Positions 34,262-44,209 are shown, counted from the first letter of the stretch. The stretch is DNA of 64,000 nt from Clostridium guangxiense (GCF_021043395.1 NZ_JAJNKE010000017.1:1-64000), one strand, 5' to 3'. Numbers and translations: made by a program. The notes: generated by a model from the letters alone, not told the origin.

Positions 34262-35242
34262 TTGAAGGAAAAAATAATTGGTATGTTGAAATGCAGCAAT
34301 AACAATTTTATATCTGGGCAAAGTATAAGCGAAAAGCTTGGCATAACAAGAGCTGCTGTATGGAAGTATATAAATAAATTAAAAGAGGATGGATATGTAA
34401 TAGAATCCGGTTCGAAAAAAGGATATAGATTAATATCATGTCCTGACATACTTACGACTGTGGAAATTGATGATACGCTTAAAACAAAGTACATTGGAAG
34501 AAATATAATTCATTTTGACTCAATTGAATGTACTAATGATTTAGCTAAAGAATTGGCTGAAAAGGGCGCTGAAGAAGGTACCGTTGTTATTGCGGAGGAG
34601 CAAACATCTGGAAGGGGAAGATTTAGGCGTGAATGGGTAGCAGCTAAATATAAATCCATAATGATGTCAATTATACTAAAACCAAATACTAGTTCTACTT
34701 GTATATATCAAATCACGCAAATTGCTGCGGCAGCTATTGGAAAGGCAATTGAAGAATTAAATATAGACGTGGGAATAAAATGGCCTAATGACATAATAGT
34801 GAATTGGAGAAAAGTATGTGGAATATTAACTGAGGCGAGTGGGGAAATAGATAAGATAAATTATGTAGTTGTTGGTATAGGAATCAATGTTAATCAGGAA
34901 AACTCTGATTTCCCTGAAGCTGTTTTAAATAAAGCTACGTCTCTTAGAATTGAAAAAAATGAGTACATATCTAGAAAATTATTATTATGTAGTTTCTTTG
35001 AAAAATTTGAAACGCTATATGATGAATTTAGATATAATGAAAATGCCAGTAGCTCAATAAAATATTGCAGGGAAAAATCTATTTTAGTAGGTAAAAAAAT
35101 AGAAGTGGAGCGAAAAAAGCAGATTATTATTGCTGAAGTTTTAGAAATTGCTTCAGATGGAAGCTTAATTGTTAAATATGAAAATGGTATAAAAGATAGG
35201 CTTATTTCTGGAGAGGTTTCTCTTCATAGAATGTATGAGTAG
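34262..35242 (+). CDS. birA: BirA, biotin-protein ligase/biotin operon repressor
   Basis: A 326-residue bifunctional protein. Residues 1-60 are a winged-helix HTH (SGQSISEKLGITRAAVWKYI). The catalytic domain has EEQTSGRGRFRREW (biotinyl-AMP loop) and IKWPNDIIV (biotin-binding Lys). A short C-terminal SH3-like domain follows (ENGIKDRLISGEV). It attaches biotin to carboxylase carrier proteins and represses biotin genes when loaded with biotinyl-AMP. TTG start behind GGGAGGT. It ends with its own terminator. Confidence 0.93.
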   Translation: MKEKIIGMLKCSNNNFISGQSISEKLGITRAAVWKYINKLKEDGYVIESGSKKGYRLISCPDILTTVEIDDTLKTKYIGRNIIHFDSIECTNDLAKELAEKGAEEGTVVIAEEQTSGRGRFRREWVAAKYKSIMMSIILKPNTSSTCIYQITQIAAAAIGKAIEELNIDVGIKWPNDIIVNWRKVCGILTEASGEIDKINYVVVGIGINVNQENSDFPEAVLNKATSLRIEKNEYISRKLLLCSFFEKFETLYDEFRYNENASSSIKYCREKSILVGKKIEVERKKQIIIAEVLEIASDGSLIVKYENGIKDRLISGEVSLHRMYE

Positions 35243-35284
35243 CGACTTTATGTAAAGTATAGAATTGAATATCATTAGTTTAAA

Positions 35285-35330
35285 AGCACATTGATTAGTA
35301 AATAATTAAAATAAATGTGCTTTTTTTGAT
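35285..35330 (+). terminator. Terminator after birA
   Basis: AGCACATT (35285-35292) pairs with AATGTGCT (35314-35321), followed by TTTTTTG. Confidence 0.75.
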
Positions 35331-35455
35331 GAATTATCAAAAAATATATTGAATCTTTAAAAACATTATGATATATTCTACATAATGACAGTAATGTAAA
35401 TATATTTTTTTATTTAAAAGGTACATTATAAAATAAAAGTAAAGGTGGGTTAGTC

Positions 35456-36253
35456 ATGAAAATTAATATAATTGATACAACTTTAAGTGAGTGTAATAAG
35501 GAATTTATGAATTTAAACGCATACGAAAAAATTGAAGTTGTAAAGTTTATCAGTTCTATGGGAGCATTTCAGATAGAAGTTAAATTTAACTTGTTAGATC
35601 AAAACTTGAGAAAAGATATAATGGATATTACAAACTTAGACCTAAAAAGCAAAGTATCAGTATATAATAGACTAAACCTGGAGGACATAAAAAATTCTAT
35701 TAATTATGGTGCAGATGTGATTCATATATCAGTTCCAATATGCAGCAGTGAAGATAATAAAAATATTATTAAAGAAAACGTTAAAAGGTGCGTAAATTAT
35801 TGCATAGAATCAAATTGTGAGATTACCATGGGATTAGAAGATGCTTCAAGAGCTGATATAAATTTTATTATAGAACTTTCAAAGCTAGGTGTTTATGAAG
35901 GAGTTAAAAGGATAAGATATTGTGATTCAGTGGGAATTTTATATCCTAAAAGGATACTTCATCAAATAAAAACTATTAAAGAAATTGTAGATATTCCTAT
36001 TGAGATATTTGCAAAAGATGATTTTGGAATGGGTATAGTTAACTCTATTGGTGCCATTAAGGCAGGAGCGGAATATGTAGTTTCTTCTATGGTATCAAAG
36101 ACTAAAGAATCAAATAGCTGTAATTATTTTAAGCTTATAAAAGCTTTATACAAAGCCGAAGATAATGAAGTTTCTTTAGATAAGTTTAAAAATATTTATG
36201 AGTTAAATAAATACGAAAATAAATTCAAAGAACTAATGAATATGGCATTGTAG
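35456..36253 (+). CDS. HMGL-like protein resembling the omega subunit of homocitrate synthase
   Basis: A 265-residue TIM-barrel protein of the homocitrate/isopropylmalate synthase family, only the catalytic-barrel length. The N-terminus is IIDTTLSECNKEF where active enzymes have DTTLRDGEQ, so the catalytic Arg-Asp are gone. The metal site HxHN appears as F-A-K-D in IEIFAKDDFGMG (about residues 181-192), so both His ligands are lost. Split homocitrate synthases with alpha and omega subunits (NifV) are known in C. pasteurianum, and this may be an omega-type subunit. Its place beside PII/AmtB nitrogen genes fits. No alpha partner is in the window. Confidence 0.6.
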   Translation: MKINIIDTTLSECNKEFMNLNAYEKIEVVKFISSMGAFQIEVKFNLLDQNLRKDIMDITNLDLKSKVSVYNRLNLEDIKNSINYGADVIHISVPICSSEDNKNIIKENVKRCVNYCIESNCEITMGLEDASRADINFIIELSKLGVYEGVKRIRYCDSVGILYPKRILHQIKTIKEIVDIPIEIFAKDDFGMGIVNSIGAIKAGAEYVVSSMVSKTKESNSCNYFKLIKALYKAEDNEVSLDKFKNIYELNKYENKFKELMNMAL

Positions 36254-36354
36254 TAGTTCATATGCAATAGAAAGTAAACGCCTTAAATGTAAAATATATA
36301 CGTTTATTGGGCAATATGGAATTATGCTAAGAAAAAACAATATATGATACAAAT

Positions 36355-36402
36355 AATAGCTATATTTGATAACAAATTATCAAATATAGCTATTGATTTT
36401 TA
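36355..36402 (+). terminator. Terminator upstream of the PII gene
   Basis: A perfect 17-bp stem (36355-36371 with 36378-36394) and 6-base loop followed by GATTTTTAA. It separates the NifV-omega-like gene from the PII-amtB transcript. Confidence 0.75.
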
Positions 36403-36494
36403 AATATATTATGGTATTATTAATTATAAATTAATTATTTAATAAATATTAACGATGCAAAGTAACAAATTAATAATTTGAAGGTGAAAGGCGA

Positions 36495-36833
36495 ATGAAA
36501 AAACTAGAAATAATTATACGACCTGAGAAGCTTGAGGAGCTTAAAAAGACGTTAAATGAGCTTAACGTTAAAGGAATGAGTGTATCAACCATAGTAGGAT
36601 GCGGCAACCAAAAAGGTTCAAAGCAATTTTATAGAGGGGCAGAAATGGAGATAACTCTGCTTCATAAGCTTAAGGTTGAAGTGGTAGTTAGTGATGGAAT
36701 AGTTGACGATATAGTAAATAAAGTCAGCGATTCAGTTAGAACAGGTAATGTCGGAGATGGAAAAATATTTGTTTACAATGTAGAAGAAGCAGTAAGAATT
36801 AGAACTGGAGAAAAAGGAGATACTGCAATTTAA
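36495..36833 (+). CDS. PII nitrogen-regulatory protein linked to amtB (GlnK/NrgB type)
   Basis: A 112-residue PII protein. The T-loop has the FYRGAE sequence with Y46, the position uridylylated in many bacteria. The C-terminal signature GDGKIFVYNVEEAVRIRTGE is present. PII trimers sense 2-oxoglutarate and ATP/ADP and plug the ammonium channel when nitrogen is plentiful. The amtB gene follows 29 bases downstream, the classic GlnK-AmtB pair. ATG behind GGTGAAAGG. Confidence 0.93.
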   Translation: MKKLEIIIRPEKLEELKKTLNELNVKGMSVSTIVGCGNQKGSKQFYRGAEMEITLLHKLKVEVVVSDGIVDDIVNKVSDSVRTGNVGDGKIFVYNVEEAVRIRTGEKGDTAI

Positions 36834-36862
36834 AATTAAGGTTATATAGGGGGGCTATAATT

Positions 36863-38398
36863 ATGAAAAAAATTTCTAAAATATCTATTGGCATAATATT
36901 AATAATTTTATTAACTGGTATATTCAGTATGACCGCTTTTGCAAAAAGTTCTGCAGCAGTAAATGATCCATCTGGTACTAAAATAGGAACATCAGCGGAT
37001 ATTAGTGCTGCTAAACCAGGCAAGCCTACAGCAGAGGAAGTTGCAAATCAAGTTGGAAAGAATACACTTGGAATAAACTATGTATGGGTAATGCTTACAG
37101 GCTGCTTAATATTTTTCTTTCAGGCAGGATTTGCAATGGTTGAAACAGGATTTGTAAGGGCGAAAAATGCCATGCATACTATGGCAATGAACTTAATGGT
37201 ATTTCTTGTTGGTACTATAGGATTTTATCTTACAGGATTTGCATTTATGTTCGGAGGTGTAGGAAGTTGGAGTACACTAGGAAGTGGTACTCAAGCACTT
37301 AATCATGAATTCGGGAATATAATTGGACTTAAAGGTTTTATGTTAAGTGGTTCAACTTATGATGTTGGAATATTTGCATTGTTCTTCTTCCAGATGGTGT
37401 TTATGGATACCACATGCACTATACCAACAGGAGCTATGGCAGAGAGAGTGAAATATTCCGCTGTAGTAATAAGTTCATTCTTTATATCACTTTTATATTA
37501 TCCTTTATTCGGAAATTGGATGTGGGGAGGCGGATGGCTTTCTCAAATAGGTAAAACTTTAGGATTAGGTCATGGAGCTTTGGATTTTGCCGGTTCTTCT
37601 GTTGTTCATGGTATGGGCGGAATGATTGCTTTAACTGGAGCTATAGTAATAGGACCACGTATTGGTAAGTTTACAAAGGAAGGAAAATCTGTTGCAATAG
37701 CTGGACATCACATTCCTATGGCTGTAATTGGAACAATAATACTATTCTTTGGATGGTTTGCATTTAATGCAGGCAGTACTACTAATGGTGATGATTTTAG
37801 AATTGCAGTTGTTGCAGTTAATACAATGATAGCTGGTGCTGTTGGTGGTTTTGTAGCTATGGTGTATATGTGGATTAAATATGGTAAGCCAGATCCGGCT
37901 ATGACGTGTAATGGTGCGTTAGCAGGGCTTGTTGCCATAACTGCACCGTGTGCCTTTGTTAATAGTGTAGCAGCATTTATAATTGGATGTGTATCTGGAG
38001 TTTTGGTTTGCCTAGCAGTTCGTGTAGTTGAAGATAAATTTAAGATTGATGATCCAGTTGGAGCTGTTTCGGTACATGGTGTAAATGGAATATGGGGAAT
38101 GATTGCCCTTGGATTATTTGCAGATGGAAGTTATGGAAATGGGCTTAATGGCGTTGCAGGAACGGTAAAAGGTTTATTTTATGGAGATCCTAGTCAATTA
38201 GGAGCGCAACTTGTAGCTGTAATTACTTTAATGGCTTGGGGACTTGGATCATCATTTATATTCTGGAAGATACTTGATAAAACTTTGGGAATTAGAGTTA
38301 AACCTGAGGATGAAATTGCTGGATTAGATATACCGGAAATGGGAATGCTTGCTTATTCTGATTTTGCATTGTTAAGTTCAGCAGAAGCTAAAAAGTAA
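36863..38398 (+). CDS. amtB: AmtB ammonium transporter
   Basis: A 511-residue membrane protein: an N-terminal signal peptide (ends near TAFAKSS, residue 29), a roughly 40-residue linker, then about 11 membrane helices of the Amt family. Signatures include CLIFFFQAGFAMVETGF, the pore region DFAGSSVVHGMGGM, and the second pore His in AVSVHGVNGIWG. It moves ammonium across the cell membrane and is controlled by the PII protein just upstream. The ribosome site is GGGGGG-rich. A strong terminator closes the unit. Confidence 0.95.
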   Translation: MKKISKISIGIILIILLTGIFSMTAFAKSSAAVNDPSGTKIGTSADISAAKPGKPTAEEVANQVGKNTLGINYVWVMLTGCLIFFFQAGFAMVETGFVRAKNAMHTMAMNLMVFLVGTIGFYLTGFAFMFGGVGSWSTLGSGTQALNHEFGNIIGLKGFMLSGSTYDVGIFALFFFQMVFMDTTCTIPTGAMAERVKYSAVVISSFFISLLYYPLFGNWMWGGGWLSQIGKTLGLGHGALDFAGSSVVHGMGGMIALTGAIVIGPRIGKFTKEGKSVAIAGHHIPMAVIGTIILFFGWFAFNAGSTTNGDDFRIAVVAVNTMIAGAVGGFVAMVYMWIKYGKPDPAMTCNGALAGLVAITAPCAFVNSVAAFIIGCVSGVLVCLAVRVVEDKFKIDDPVGAVSVHGVNGIWGMIALGLFADGSYGNGLNGVAGTVKGLFYGDPSQLGAQLVAVITLMAWGLGSSFIFWKILDKTLGIRVKPEDEIAGLDIPEMGMLAYSDFALLSSAEAKK

Positions 38399-38414
38399 AT
38401 ATTAATAAATAAAC

Positions 38415-38452
38415 GGGGCTGTCGAAATTTTTTAGTGTGACGGCCCCTTGTT
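38415..38452 (+). terminator. Terminator after amtB
   Basis: GGGGCTGTC (38415-38423) pairs with GACGGCCCC (38439-38447, one G-U pair), followed by TTGTTTAT. Confidence 0.8.
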
Positions 38453-38731
38453 TATATAAATTAAGTATGAATTGGCATAATGCGAAGGTTCTATCGAAAT
38501 TACTTAACCTTGTTCGTATTCTATGAAAACGTATAAATTTAAAATATTGTAGCAATTAAAATAAGATTTTGAATTTTTAGCTGTGTAAATTAAAAAATAA
38601 ATATTTTATGTTGCAAATTTTTGATAATTATATTATTATAGTAGTATCAGCGATATGAAATTATAATATTAAAAGTTAAGCTTTTATTTAAGCTTTAAAT
38701 TGAAATAATTATTTTTGGAAGGGGATAAAAA
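38453..38731. other. Leader region of the glutamine synthetase gene
   Basis: No gene. Includes a small hairpin AAGGTT/AACCTT around 38486-38511 and the promoter candidate at 38611-38639. No riboswitch that I recognise. Confidence 0.4.
38611..38639 (+). promoter_or_regulatory. Promoter candidate for type III glutamine synthetase
   Basis: TTGCAA, 17-base spacer, TATTAT, about 90 bases before the glnN start. Confidence 0.5.
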
Positions 38732-40822
38732 ATGAAAAAGTTAGACAAGATATTTGGTTCAAATGTATTTAATGAATCAGTTATGAAGGAACGCCTTACA
38801 AAACCTGCTTTTAAAGCATTAAAAAACACTATGGAAAAAGGGCTTCCATTAGATATTTCTGTAGCAGATGAAGTTGCAAATGCTATGAAAGATTGGGCTG
38901 TTGAACAAGGGGTCACTCATTATACACATTGGTTTCAACCTTTAACTGAAACAACTGCTGAAAAGCACGATGGATTTGTTTCACTTCCAACTGAAGGAAA
39001 AACTATTCTTAAATTTTCAGGAAAAGAATTGATAAAGGGAGAGCCTGATGCATCATCATTCCCTTCAGGTGGATTGAGAGCTACTTGTGCAGCTAGAGGA
39101 TATACTATATGGGATGCTACTTCACCAGCATTTATAAAAAACAATACATTGTGCATACCAACTGTATTTTGCTCATATACAGGTGAATCTCTAGATAAGA
39201 AAGCTCCTCTTTTACGTTCAAGTGAAGCATTATCAAGACAAGCAATGCGTGTGTTAAAAGCACTTGGAAATACATCATCAAAGAGAGTTTTAACAACAGT
39301 TGGACCTGAACAGGAATACTTTATAGTTGATAAAAAGACTTATGATGAAAGAGAAGATTTAATATTTACAGGAAGAACATTGTTTGGTGCAATGCCTCCA
39401 AAGGGACAAGAACTTGATGATCATTATTTTGGAGTTATAAAAGAAAGAGTTGCAGCATTCATGAGTGATGTTGATGAGGAACTTTGGAAACTTGGAATTA
39501 CTGCTAAAACAAAGCATAATGAAGTTGCTCCAGCACAGCACGAATTAGCAACTATATTTTCAGATGCTAATTTAGCTGCAGATAATAACCAACTTGTTAT
39601 GGAAACATTAAAGAAAACTGCATTAAAACATGGTCTTGTTTGCTTACTTCATGAAAAACCATTTGCAGGAGTAAATGGATCTGGAAAGCATAATAACTGG
39701 TCAATGGCTACAGATGATGGAATGAACTTATTAGATCCAACAGATACTCCACATGACAATAAACAGTTTTTATTGTTCTTCAGTGCTGTAATAAAGGCAG
39801 TAAATGAACATGCTGATTTACTTAGATATTCAGCTGCTAATGCAGGAAACGACCACCGTTTAGGTGCAAATGAAGCTCCTCCAGCAATAATATCAATCTT
39901 CGTAGGTGAACAACTTGAAGATGTATTAGAGCAAGTCGAAAAAGGTGCTTTAACAGGATCAAAGAGCGGAAGCAAACTTGATTTAGGAATTACAACAATA
40001 CCTGTTGTTACAAAAGATGCAACAGATAGAAATAGAACATCACCATTCGCATTTACAGGAAATAAATTTGAATTTAGAATGCCACCATCATCAGCACCAG
40101 TTTCAGGTGTTAACTGCATTTTGAACTCAATAGTTGCTGAAGTTTTATCACAAGTAGCTGATAGACTTGAGGGTGCAGCAGATGTAGATGCAGAAGTTTC
40201 AAAAATCGTTACTGAGTTCGTTAAAGAAAACAGGAGAGTTGTATTTAACGGAAATGGATACTCAGATGAATGGGTTACTGAAGCTGAAAAGAGAGGTCTT
40301 CCAAATATAAAGACTACTGTAGAAGCTACAAAAGCACTTATAGACGAAAAGAATATAGCTCTTATGGAAAAGCTTGGAGTAATGAGTAAAGTTGAAATGG
40401 AATCACGTTATGAAGTTTCACTTGAAAACTACTCAAAGACTATAAATATTGAAGCACTTACAATGATAGATATGGCTTCAAAGAAAATACTTCCAGCTGT
40501 TATAAAATATGCAACTGATGCAGCTGCATCTATAAATACTATAAAAGCAGCAGTACCTAGTGCAGATGTTTCAGTTCAAACTGAAATAGTAACAGAAGTT
40601 TCATCACTTACAGCAGAACTTAGCAAAGGCATTGCAGCACTTAAAGCTTCAACTGAAGGAGCAGCATCTAAAACTGATGGATATGAACAAGCTTATGCTT
40701 ATAAATTTGACGTTTTTGAAAAAATGTCTGCTTTAAGAGAAGTTGCTGATAAACTTGAAGTTATAGTTGCAAAAGAAGCATGGCCATTCCCAACTTATTC
40801 AGATTTATTATTTAACGTATAA
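38732..40822 (+). CDS. glnN: Type III glutamine synthetase (GlnN)
   Basis: A 696-residue enzyme with the type III length (about 700 residues; GSI has about 470). Catalytic-core segments: [10 protein letters not shown] (Glu ligands), [18 protein letters not shown], the ATP/ammonia region [13 protein letters not shown], and [11 protein letters not shown]. It makes glutamine from glutamate, ammonia and ATP. It follows the PII-amtB pair, so uptake and assimilation of ammonium are side by side, but a terminator and its own promoter separate them. ATG behind GGAAGGGG. A 22-bp terminator hairpin follows. Confidence 0.95.
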   Translation: MKKLDKIFGSNVFNESVMKERLTKPAFKALKNTMEKGLPLDISVADEVANAMKDWAVEQGVTHYTHWFQPLTETTAEKHDGFVSLPTEGKTILKFSGKELIKGEPDASSFPSGGLRATCAARGYTIWDATSPAFIKNNTLCIPTVFCSYTGESLDKKAPLLRSSEALSRQAMRVLKALGNTSSKRVLTTVGPEQEYFIVDKKTYDEREDLIFTGRTLFGAMPPKGQELDDHYFGVIKERVAAFMSDVDEELWKLGITAKTKHNEVAPAQHELATIFSDANLAADNNQLVMETLKKTALKHGLVCLLHEKPFAGVNGSGKHNNWSMATDDGMNLLDPTDTPHDNKQFLLFFSAVIKAVNEHADLLRYSAANAGNDHRLGANEAPPAIISIFVGEQLEDVLEQVEKGALTGSKSGSKLDLGITTIPVVTKDATDRNRTSPFAFTGNKFEFRMPPSSAPVSGVNCILNSIVAEVLSQVADRLEGAADVDAEVSKIVTEFVKENRRVVFNGNGYSDEWVTEAEKRGLPNIKTTVEATKALIDEKNIALMEKLGVMSKVEMESRYEVSLENYSKTINIEALTMIDMASKKILPAVIKYATDAAASINTIKAAVPSADVSVQTEIVTEVSSLTAELSKGIAALKASTEGAASKTDGYEQAYAYKFDVFEKMSALREVADKLEVIVAKEAWPFPTYSDLLFNV

Positions 40823-40835
40823 AATAAATTGTACT

Positions 40836-40886
40836 ACAAAAATAAAAGGATTTTCTCTGTATGAGAAAATCCTTTTATTTTTGTTA
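40836..40886. terminator. Strong bidirectional-type terminator after glnN
   Basis: A perfect 22-bp stem (40836-40857 with 40863-40884) and 5-base loop; the arms contain A-rich and T-rich ends. Confidence 0.8.
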
Positions 40887-40990
40887 TATGTATTACTTAG
40901 AAATTTAACTATATTTAAGTTTTTATGGATAATCAAAAACAAATGAATTATTATATATTTATAAAATACAAATATATGGAGGTGAAATTT

Positions 40991-41743
40991 ATGAAGGGAA
41001 TAATAATATTTTTTTCGGGTACAGGCAATACAGAGTATATGGTGAAACTCATTTGTGGCGAGTTTCAAAAAAGAAATATTCAATGTGATTTGTTTAATAT
41101 AGAAAATAATGAGACTTTAAAAGATGAGTATGATTTCTATGTTTTTGCATCACCTATTCATGTTGAGATTTTTCCTAATATTTTTGTGGATTGGTTATCA
41201 AAAAAATTGCCTGAGGCGGACAATAAAAGATGCATTGTTTTATCAACTCAAGCATCAGCAGTTGGATATGGTGGAAGGCAAATAAGCAAGCTGCTAGAGA
41301 AAAAAGGATATAACATAGTGTACGTAAGATCGATTCCAATGCCGAATAACTATTATTTAGGTAAGTTTAAAGCAACTACTGAAGATAAAAAAATAGAGAT
41401 GAAAAATGAGGCTCAAAACGAAGCTCAAGCGGCAGTAGAAAGTTTTCTTAGAGATGATGTGTATATAGAAAAAGAGTCGCTTTATATAACTGAGCTGTGC
41501 AAATTAGTGTATAAGCTATATAAGCCAGTTCTAAATAACTTTGCTAAAAAAAATCTCACTGTTGACTATGATGTATGCATAAAATGTAAGAAATGTGAGA
41601 AAGGATGTCCGGTAAATAACATCAAGTTTGATGAAAAAATACATTTTGATAAAAATTGTATAGCCTGTCAAAGATGTGTGCAAAAGTGCCCAGTTAACGC
41701 TTTTAAATATCAAGGAGAGCACTTCAATCAACTAAAACTTTAG
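40991..41743 (+). CDS. EFR1-family flavodoxin/ferredoxin fusion protein
   Basis: A 250-residue protein. Start at ATG 40991 behind GGAGGTG, not the in-frame ATG at 40925. The N-terminal 150 residues are flavodoxin-like with the FMN loop FFSGTGNTEY. The C-terminal 60 residues hold two 4Fe-4S clusters: CIKCKKCEKGCP and CIACQRCVQKCP. This is the EFR1 family, common in clostridia. It should carry low-potential electrons; the partner is unknown. It ends just before the long hairpin repeat. Confidence 0.9.
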   Translation: MKGIIIFFSGTGNTEYMVKLICGEFQKRNIQCDLFNIENNETLKDEYDFYVFASPIHVEIFPNIFVDWLSKKLPEADNKRCIVLSTQASAVGYGGRQISKLLEKKGYNIVYVRSIPMPNNYYLGKFKATTEDKKIEMKNEAQNEAQAAVESFLRDDVYIEKESLYITELCKLVYKLYKPVLNNFAKKNLTVDYDVCIKCKKCEKGCPVNNIKFDEKIHFDKNCIACQRCVQKCPVNAFKYQGEHFNQLKL

Positions 41744-41779
41744 AGGAAATGGTATTAATTAGAGTATAATTGACAGAGT

Positions 41780-41852
41780 ACAGAGTACAGTGGAGGCGGA
41801 TTTACCTTTCGCTTCTCTTAGGTAAATCCGCCTCCACTGTACTCTGTTTTTA
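41780..41852. repeat. Long 28-bp hairpin repeat, also a terminator
   Basis: A perfect 28-bp inverted repeat (41780-41807 with 41820-41847), 12-base loop, then TTTTT. It lies between convergent genes. The stem end and the loop are related to part of the MITE-like element at 48150-48390: both contain TTACCT/AGGTAA around a 12-base loop and then CACTGTACTCTGT. Tandem copies of AGAGTAC precede it. Probably a dispersed repeat that now serves as a terminator. Confidence 0.7.
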
Positions 41853-42476
41853 AGCAGTTTCTCTTGATTTTTTTACTTTCTGAAATATTTTATATAATAT
41901 GAATAGCACTATAGCGCCGGCAACTATGTAATCTGCTATGTGAAAATATGGACGAATCATTTGCCAGTTATTTCCCATTACGTATCCAACGTAGCCTAAA
42001 ACTACACTCCAAAGAGTGGAACCTAAAGAAGTATATAGTACAAATTTAGTGAAATTCATTTTTGCAATTCCAGCTGGAAGAGATATGAAAGTTCTTATTA
42101 TAGGTAAAAGCCTTGAAAAGAAAACTATTTTATCGCCATATTTTGCAAAAACAGCATCACTTTTAGCTATTTTTTCTTTAGATAAATGAAGTTTGTCAGC
42201 ATATTTTTCAACAAGAGTTCTTCCACCTCTAGCCCCTATTTCGTAAGTTGCTATTGAACCTAATATACCACCTAATGTTCCGGATATTATCATTAAAACT
42301 AAGTTTAACTTTTGATGAGTTGGTGCGGAAGGAGAACTTAAATATCCACCAAAAGGTAGTATTGCTTCACTTGGAATAGGGATACACGCACTTTCAAAAA
42401 ACATACCAAGAAAAGTTCCTGCATAACCTAATTTGCCAAGTATAATAATTATTATATCTATAATTTTTTCGACCAA
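41850..42476 (-). CDS. DedA-family membrane protein
   Basis: About 208 residues, DedA/SNARE-associated-like (VTT) family. Signatures: FFESACIPIPSEAILPFGG near the N-terminus, the glycine-rich LGGILGSIATYEIGARGG, and FFSRLLPIIRTFISLPAGIA. About five membrane segments. DedA proteins are thought to move lipids or keep the membrane potential; no specific substrate is known. I chose the TTG at 42476, just after TAGGGA, over the TTG at 42494, which has no ribosome site. Its stop touches the long hairpin repeat. Confidence 0.88.
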   Translation of the reverse strand: MVEKIIDIIIIILGKLGYAGTFLGMFFESACIPIPSEAILPFGGYLSSPSAPTHQKLNLVLMIISGTLGGILGSIATYEIGARGGRTLVEKYADKLHLSKEKIAKSDAVFAKYGDKIVFFSRLLPIIRTFISLPAGIAKMNFTKFVLYTSLGSTLWSVVLGYVGYVMGNNWQMIRPYFHIADYIVAGAIVLFILYKIFQKVKKSRETA

Positions 42477-42647
42477 AATTATCCCTACTTTCAATTGTAT
42501 TAGAGATAAATCACATTGAAACTTGAAGCGGTTTATCTATATAATTGAAATTATATCATAAAAATGAGAGTTTAGGTGATTCAATAATAAGGGTTTACTC
42601 AATATTAATATTTTGAAAAAGAAACTGTCACAAAGGCAATGTTTTTA

Positions 42648-42676
42648 TTGACAAATGACTATCAAAATGTTAGTAT
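42648..42676 (+). promoter_or_regulatory. Promoter of the pyr operon
   Basis: TTGACA (42648-42653), 17-base spacer, TAGTAT (42671-42676), directly before the PyrR-type leader. Confidence 0.75.
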
Positions 42677-42689
42677 GAACTAAGAATAT

Positions 42690-42790
42690 GGAACCTTTAA
42701 TGCTAGTCCTGTGAGGCTGGGAAGGTATGTATAGAATGTTAGTCTATATTGGTGTATTATACCTTCCTGTAAAAGGGAAGGTTTTTTTAT
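42690..42790 (+). promoter_or_regulatory. PyrR-type attenuator leader of pyrB
   Basis: The leader contains AGTCCTGTGAGGCTGGGAAG (from about 42705), which matches the PyrR binding loop, and a terminator hairpin ACCTTCC/GGAAGGT (42761-42767 with 42776-42782) followed by TTTTTTT. The GGAAGGTAT after the binding loop can instead pair with the ATACCTTCC of the terminator, giving an antiterminator. With UMP-bound PyrR the terminator forms and the operon is shut. No pyrR gene is in the window. Confidence 0.85.
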
Positions 42791-42852
42791 TGCAGATTTT
42801 TTACAAAATACCTTTAAATTTAGTTCAGAGAAACTAAGAAGGAGGAAAGTTT

Positions 42853-43776
42853 ATGCTAAAAGGTAGAAGTTTAATAGACCCAATGGATTTTTCAAAAGAA
42901 GAAATAGAGGAGATTTTTGCGCTGGCAAGTAAGATAATAGAGAATCCTCAAGAATATTCACATGCAGCAGATGGTAAAATATTAGCTACATTATTTTATG
43001 AACCAAGTACAAGAACAAGATTTAGCTTTGAAGCTGCAATGCTTAGACTTGGTGGTAAGGTTATAGGTTTCTCGGAGCCTAATTCAACTTCAGTATCAAA
43101 AGGAGAAACTATTGCAGATACAATAAGGATAGTATCCTGTTATGCAGATATTGTAGCAATGAGACATCCTAAAGAAGGAGCACCTAAAATCGCTTCTATG
43201 TATTCAGAAATTCCTGTCATTAATGCCGGAGATGGTGGTCATCAACATCCAACTCAAACACTTACAGATCTTTTAACCATGAGCAAAATTAAAGGGAAGC
43301 TTTCAAATTTAACCATAGGAATGTGTGGGGATTTAAAATTTGGAAGAACAGTTCATTCACTTATAAAAGCTTTATCAAGATATGAAAATAATAAAATAAT
43401 TCTTATATCTCCAGACGAACTTAAAGTTCCTAATTATATAAAGAAGGAGATACTGGATAAAAATAATATAGAGTACGAAGAAGTTAAGAGAATAGAGGAC
43501 GTAATTGATTCTTTAGATGTACTTTATATGACAAGAGTTCAAAAAGAAAGATTTTTTAATGAGGAAGATTATATAAGACTTAAGGATAGTTATATATTGG
43601 ATAAAAATAAGCTTTTAAAGGCTAAGGATGATATGATAATACTTCATCCACTCCCAAGAGTTAATGAAATATCCTATGATATTGATAACGATAAAAGAGC
43701 TTGCTATTTTAAGCAAGCTAAATTTGGAATGTACGTTAGAATGGCTTTAATGGCTAAATTAATGGGGGTGTTATAG
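42853..43776 (+). CDS. pyrB: Aspartate carbamoyltransferase catalytic chain PyrB
   Basis: A 307-residue enzyme with the carbamoyl-phosphate motif [13 protein letters not shown], the [15 protein letters not shown] segment, and [10 protein letters not shown] near the C-terminus. It joins carbamoyl phosphate and aspartate, the first committed step of pyrimidine synthesis. First gene of the pyrBICFKD block, downstream of the PyrR leader; pyrI starts one base after its stop. ATG behind AAGGAGG. Full length with no unusual residues. Confidence 0.97.
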   Translation: MLKGRSLIDPMDFSKEEIEEIFALASKIIENPQEYSHAADGKILATLFYEPSTRTRFSFEAAMLRLGGKVIGFSEPNSTSVSKGETIADTIRIVSCYADIVAMRHPKEGAPKIASMYSEIPVINAGDGGHQHPTQTLTDLLTMSKIKGKLSNLTIGMCGDLKFGRTVHSLIKALSRYENNKIILISPDELKVPNYIKKEILDKNNIEYEEVKRIEDVIDSLDVLYMTRVQKERFFNEEDYIRLKDSYILDKNKLLKAKDDMIILHPLPRVNEISYDIDNDKRACYFKQAKFGMYVRMALMAKLMGVL

Positions 43777-43777
43777 T

Positions 43778-44209
43778 ATGCTTACAATTAACAGCATAAA
43801 AAATGGCATAGTAATAGACCACATAAAACCAGGACACGGAATAAAAATTTATAAATATCTTAAGCTTGATGAGGCCGATTTCCCTACAGCACTTATAATG
43901 AATGCTTCTAGTCGTAAAAATGTCGAAAAAGATATGATTAAAATAGAAAATGTTATGGATTTGGATTTAGCGGTGCTTGGATTTTTAGATCCTAATATTA
44001 CAATTAATATAATTGAAGATGAAAAAATAAAAGAAAAGATACAGTTGAAATTACCTGAGGAAGTTGAAAATGTGATAGAGTGTAAGAATCCTAGATGTGT
44101 TACATCTTTAGAGAAGTATATTCCTCATAAATTTAAACTTGTGGATGAAAAAACCGGAGAATATAAGTGCGAATACTGTGACGAAATATACAAAATAAAT
44201 ATCCTATAG
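43778..44209 (+). CDS. pyrI: Aspartate carbamoyltransferase regulatory chain PyrI
   Basis: A 143-residue protein. The N-terminal nucleotide-binding domain includes [16 protein letters not shown]. The C-terminal zinc domain has CxxxxC in [11 protein letters not shown] and CEYC. It binds CTP/ATP and gives allosteric control to PyrB; this separate chain is usual in clostridia and enterobacteria but missing in Bacillus. It starts one base after pyrB, so translation is coupled. Confidence 0.96.
   Translation: MLTINSIKNGIVIDHIKPGHGIKIYKYLKLDEADFPTALIMNASSRKNVEKDMIKIENVMDLDLAVLGFLDPNITINIIEDEKIKEKIQLKLPEEVENVIECKNPRCVTSLEKYIPHKFKLVDEKTGEYKCEYCDEIYKINIL

Noticed and set aside
38470-38490. Sigma-54 promoter (TTGGCATAATGCG) upstream of glnN
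   Set aside because: The spacing and GC element do not match GG-N10-GC, and a normal TTGCAA-N17-TATTAT promoter lies nearer the gene.
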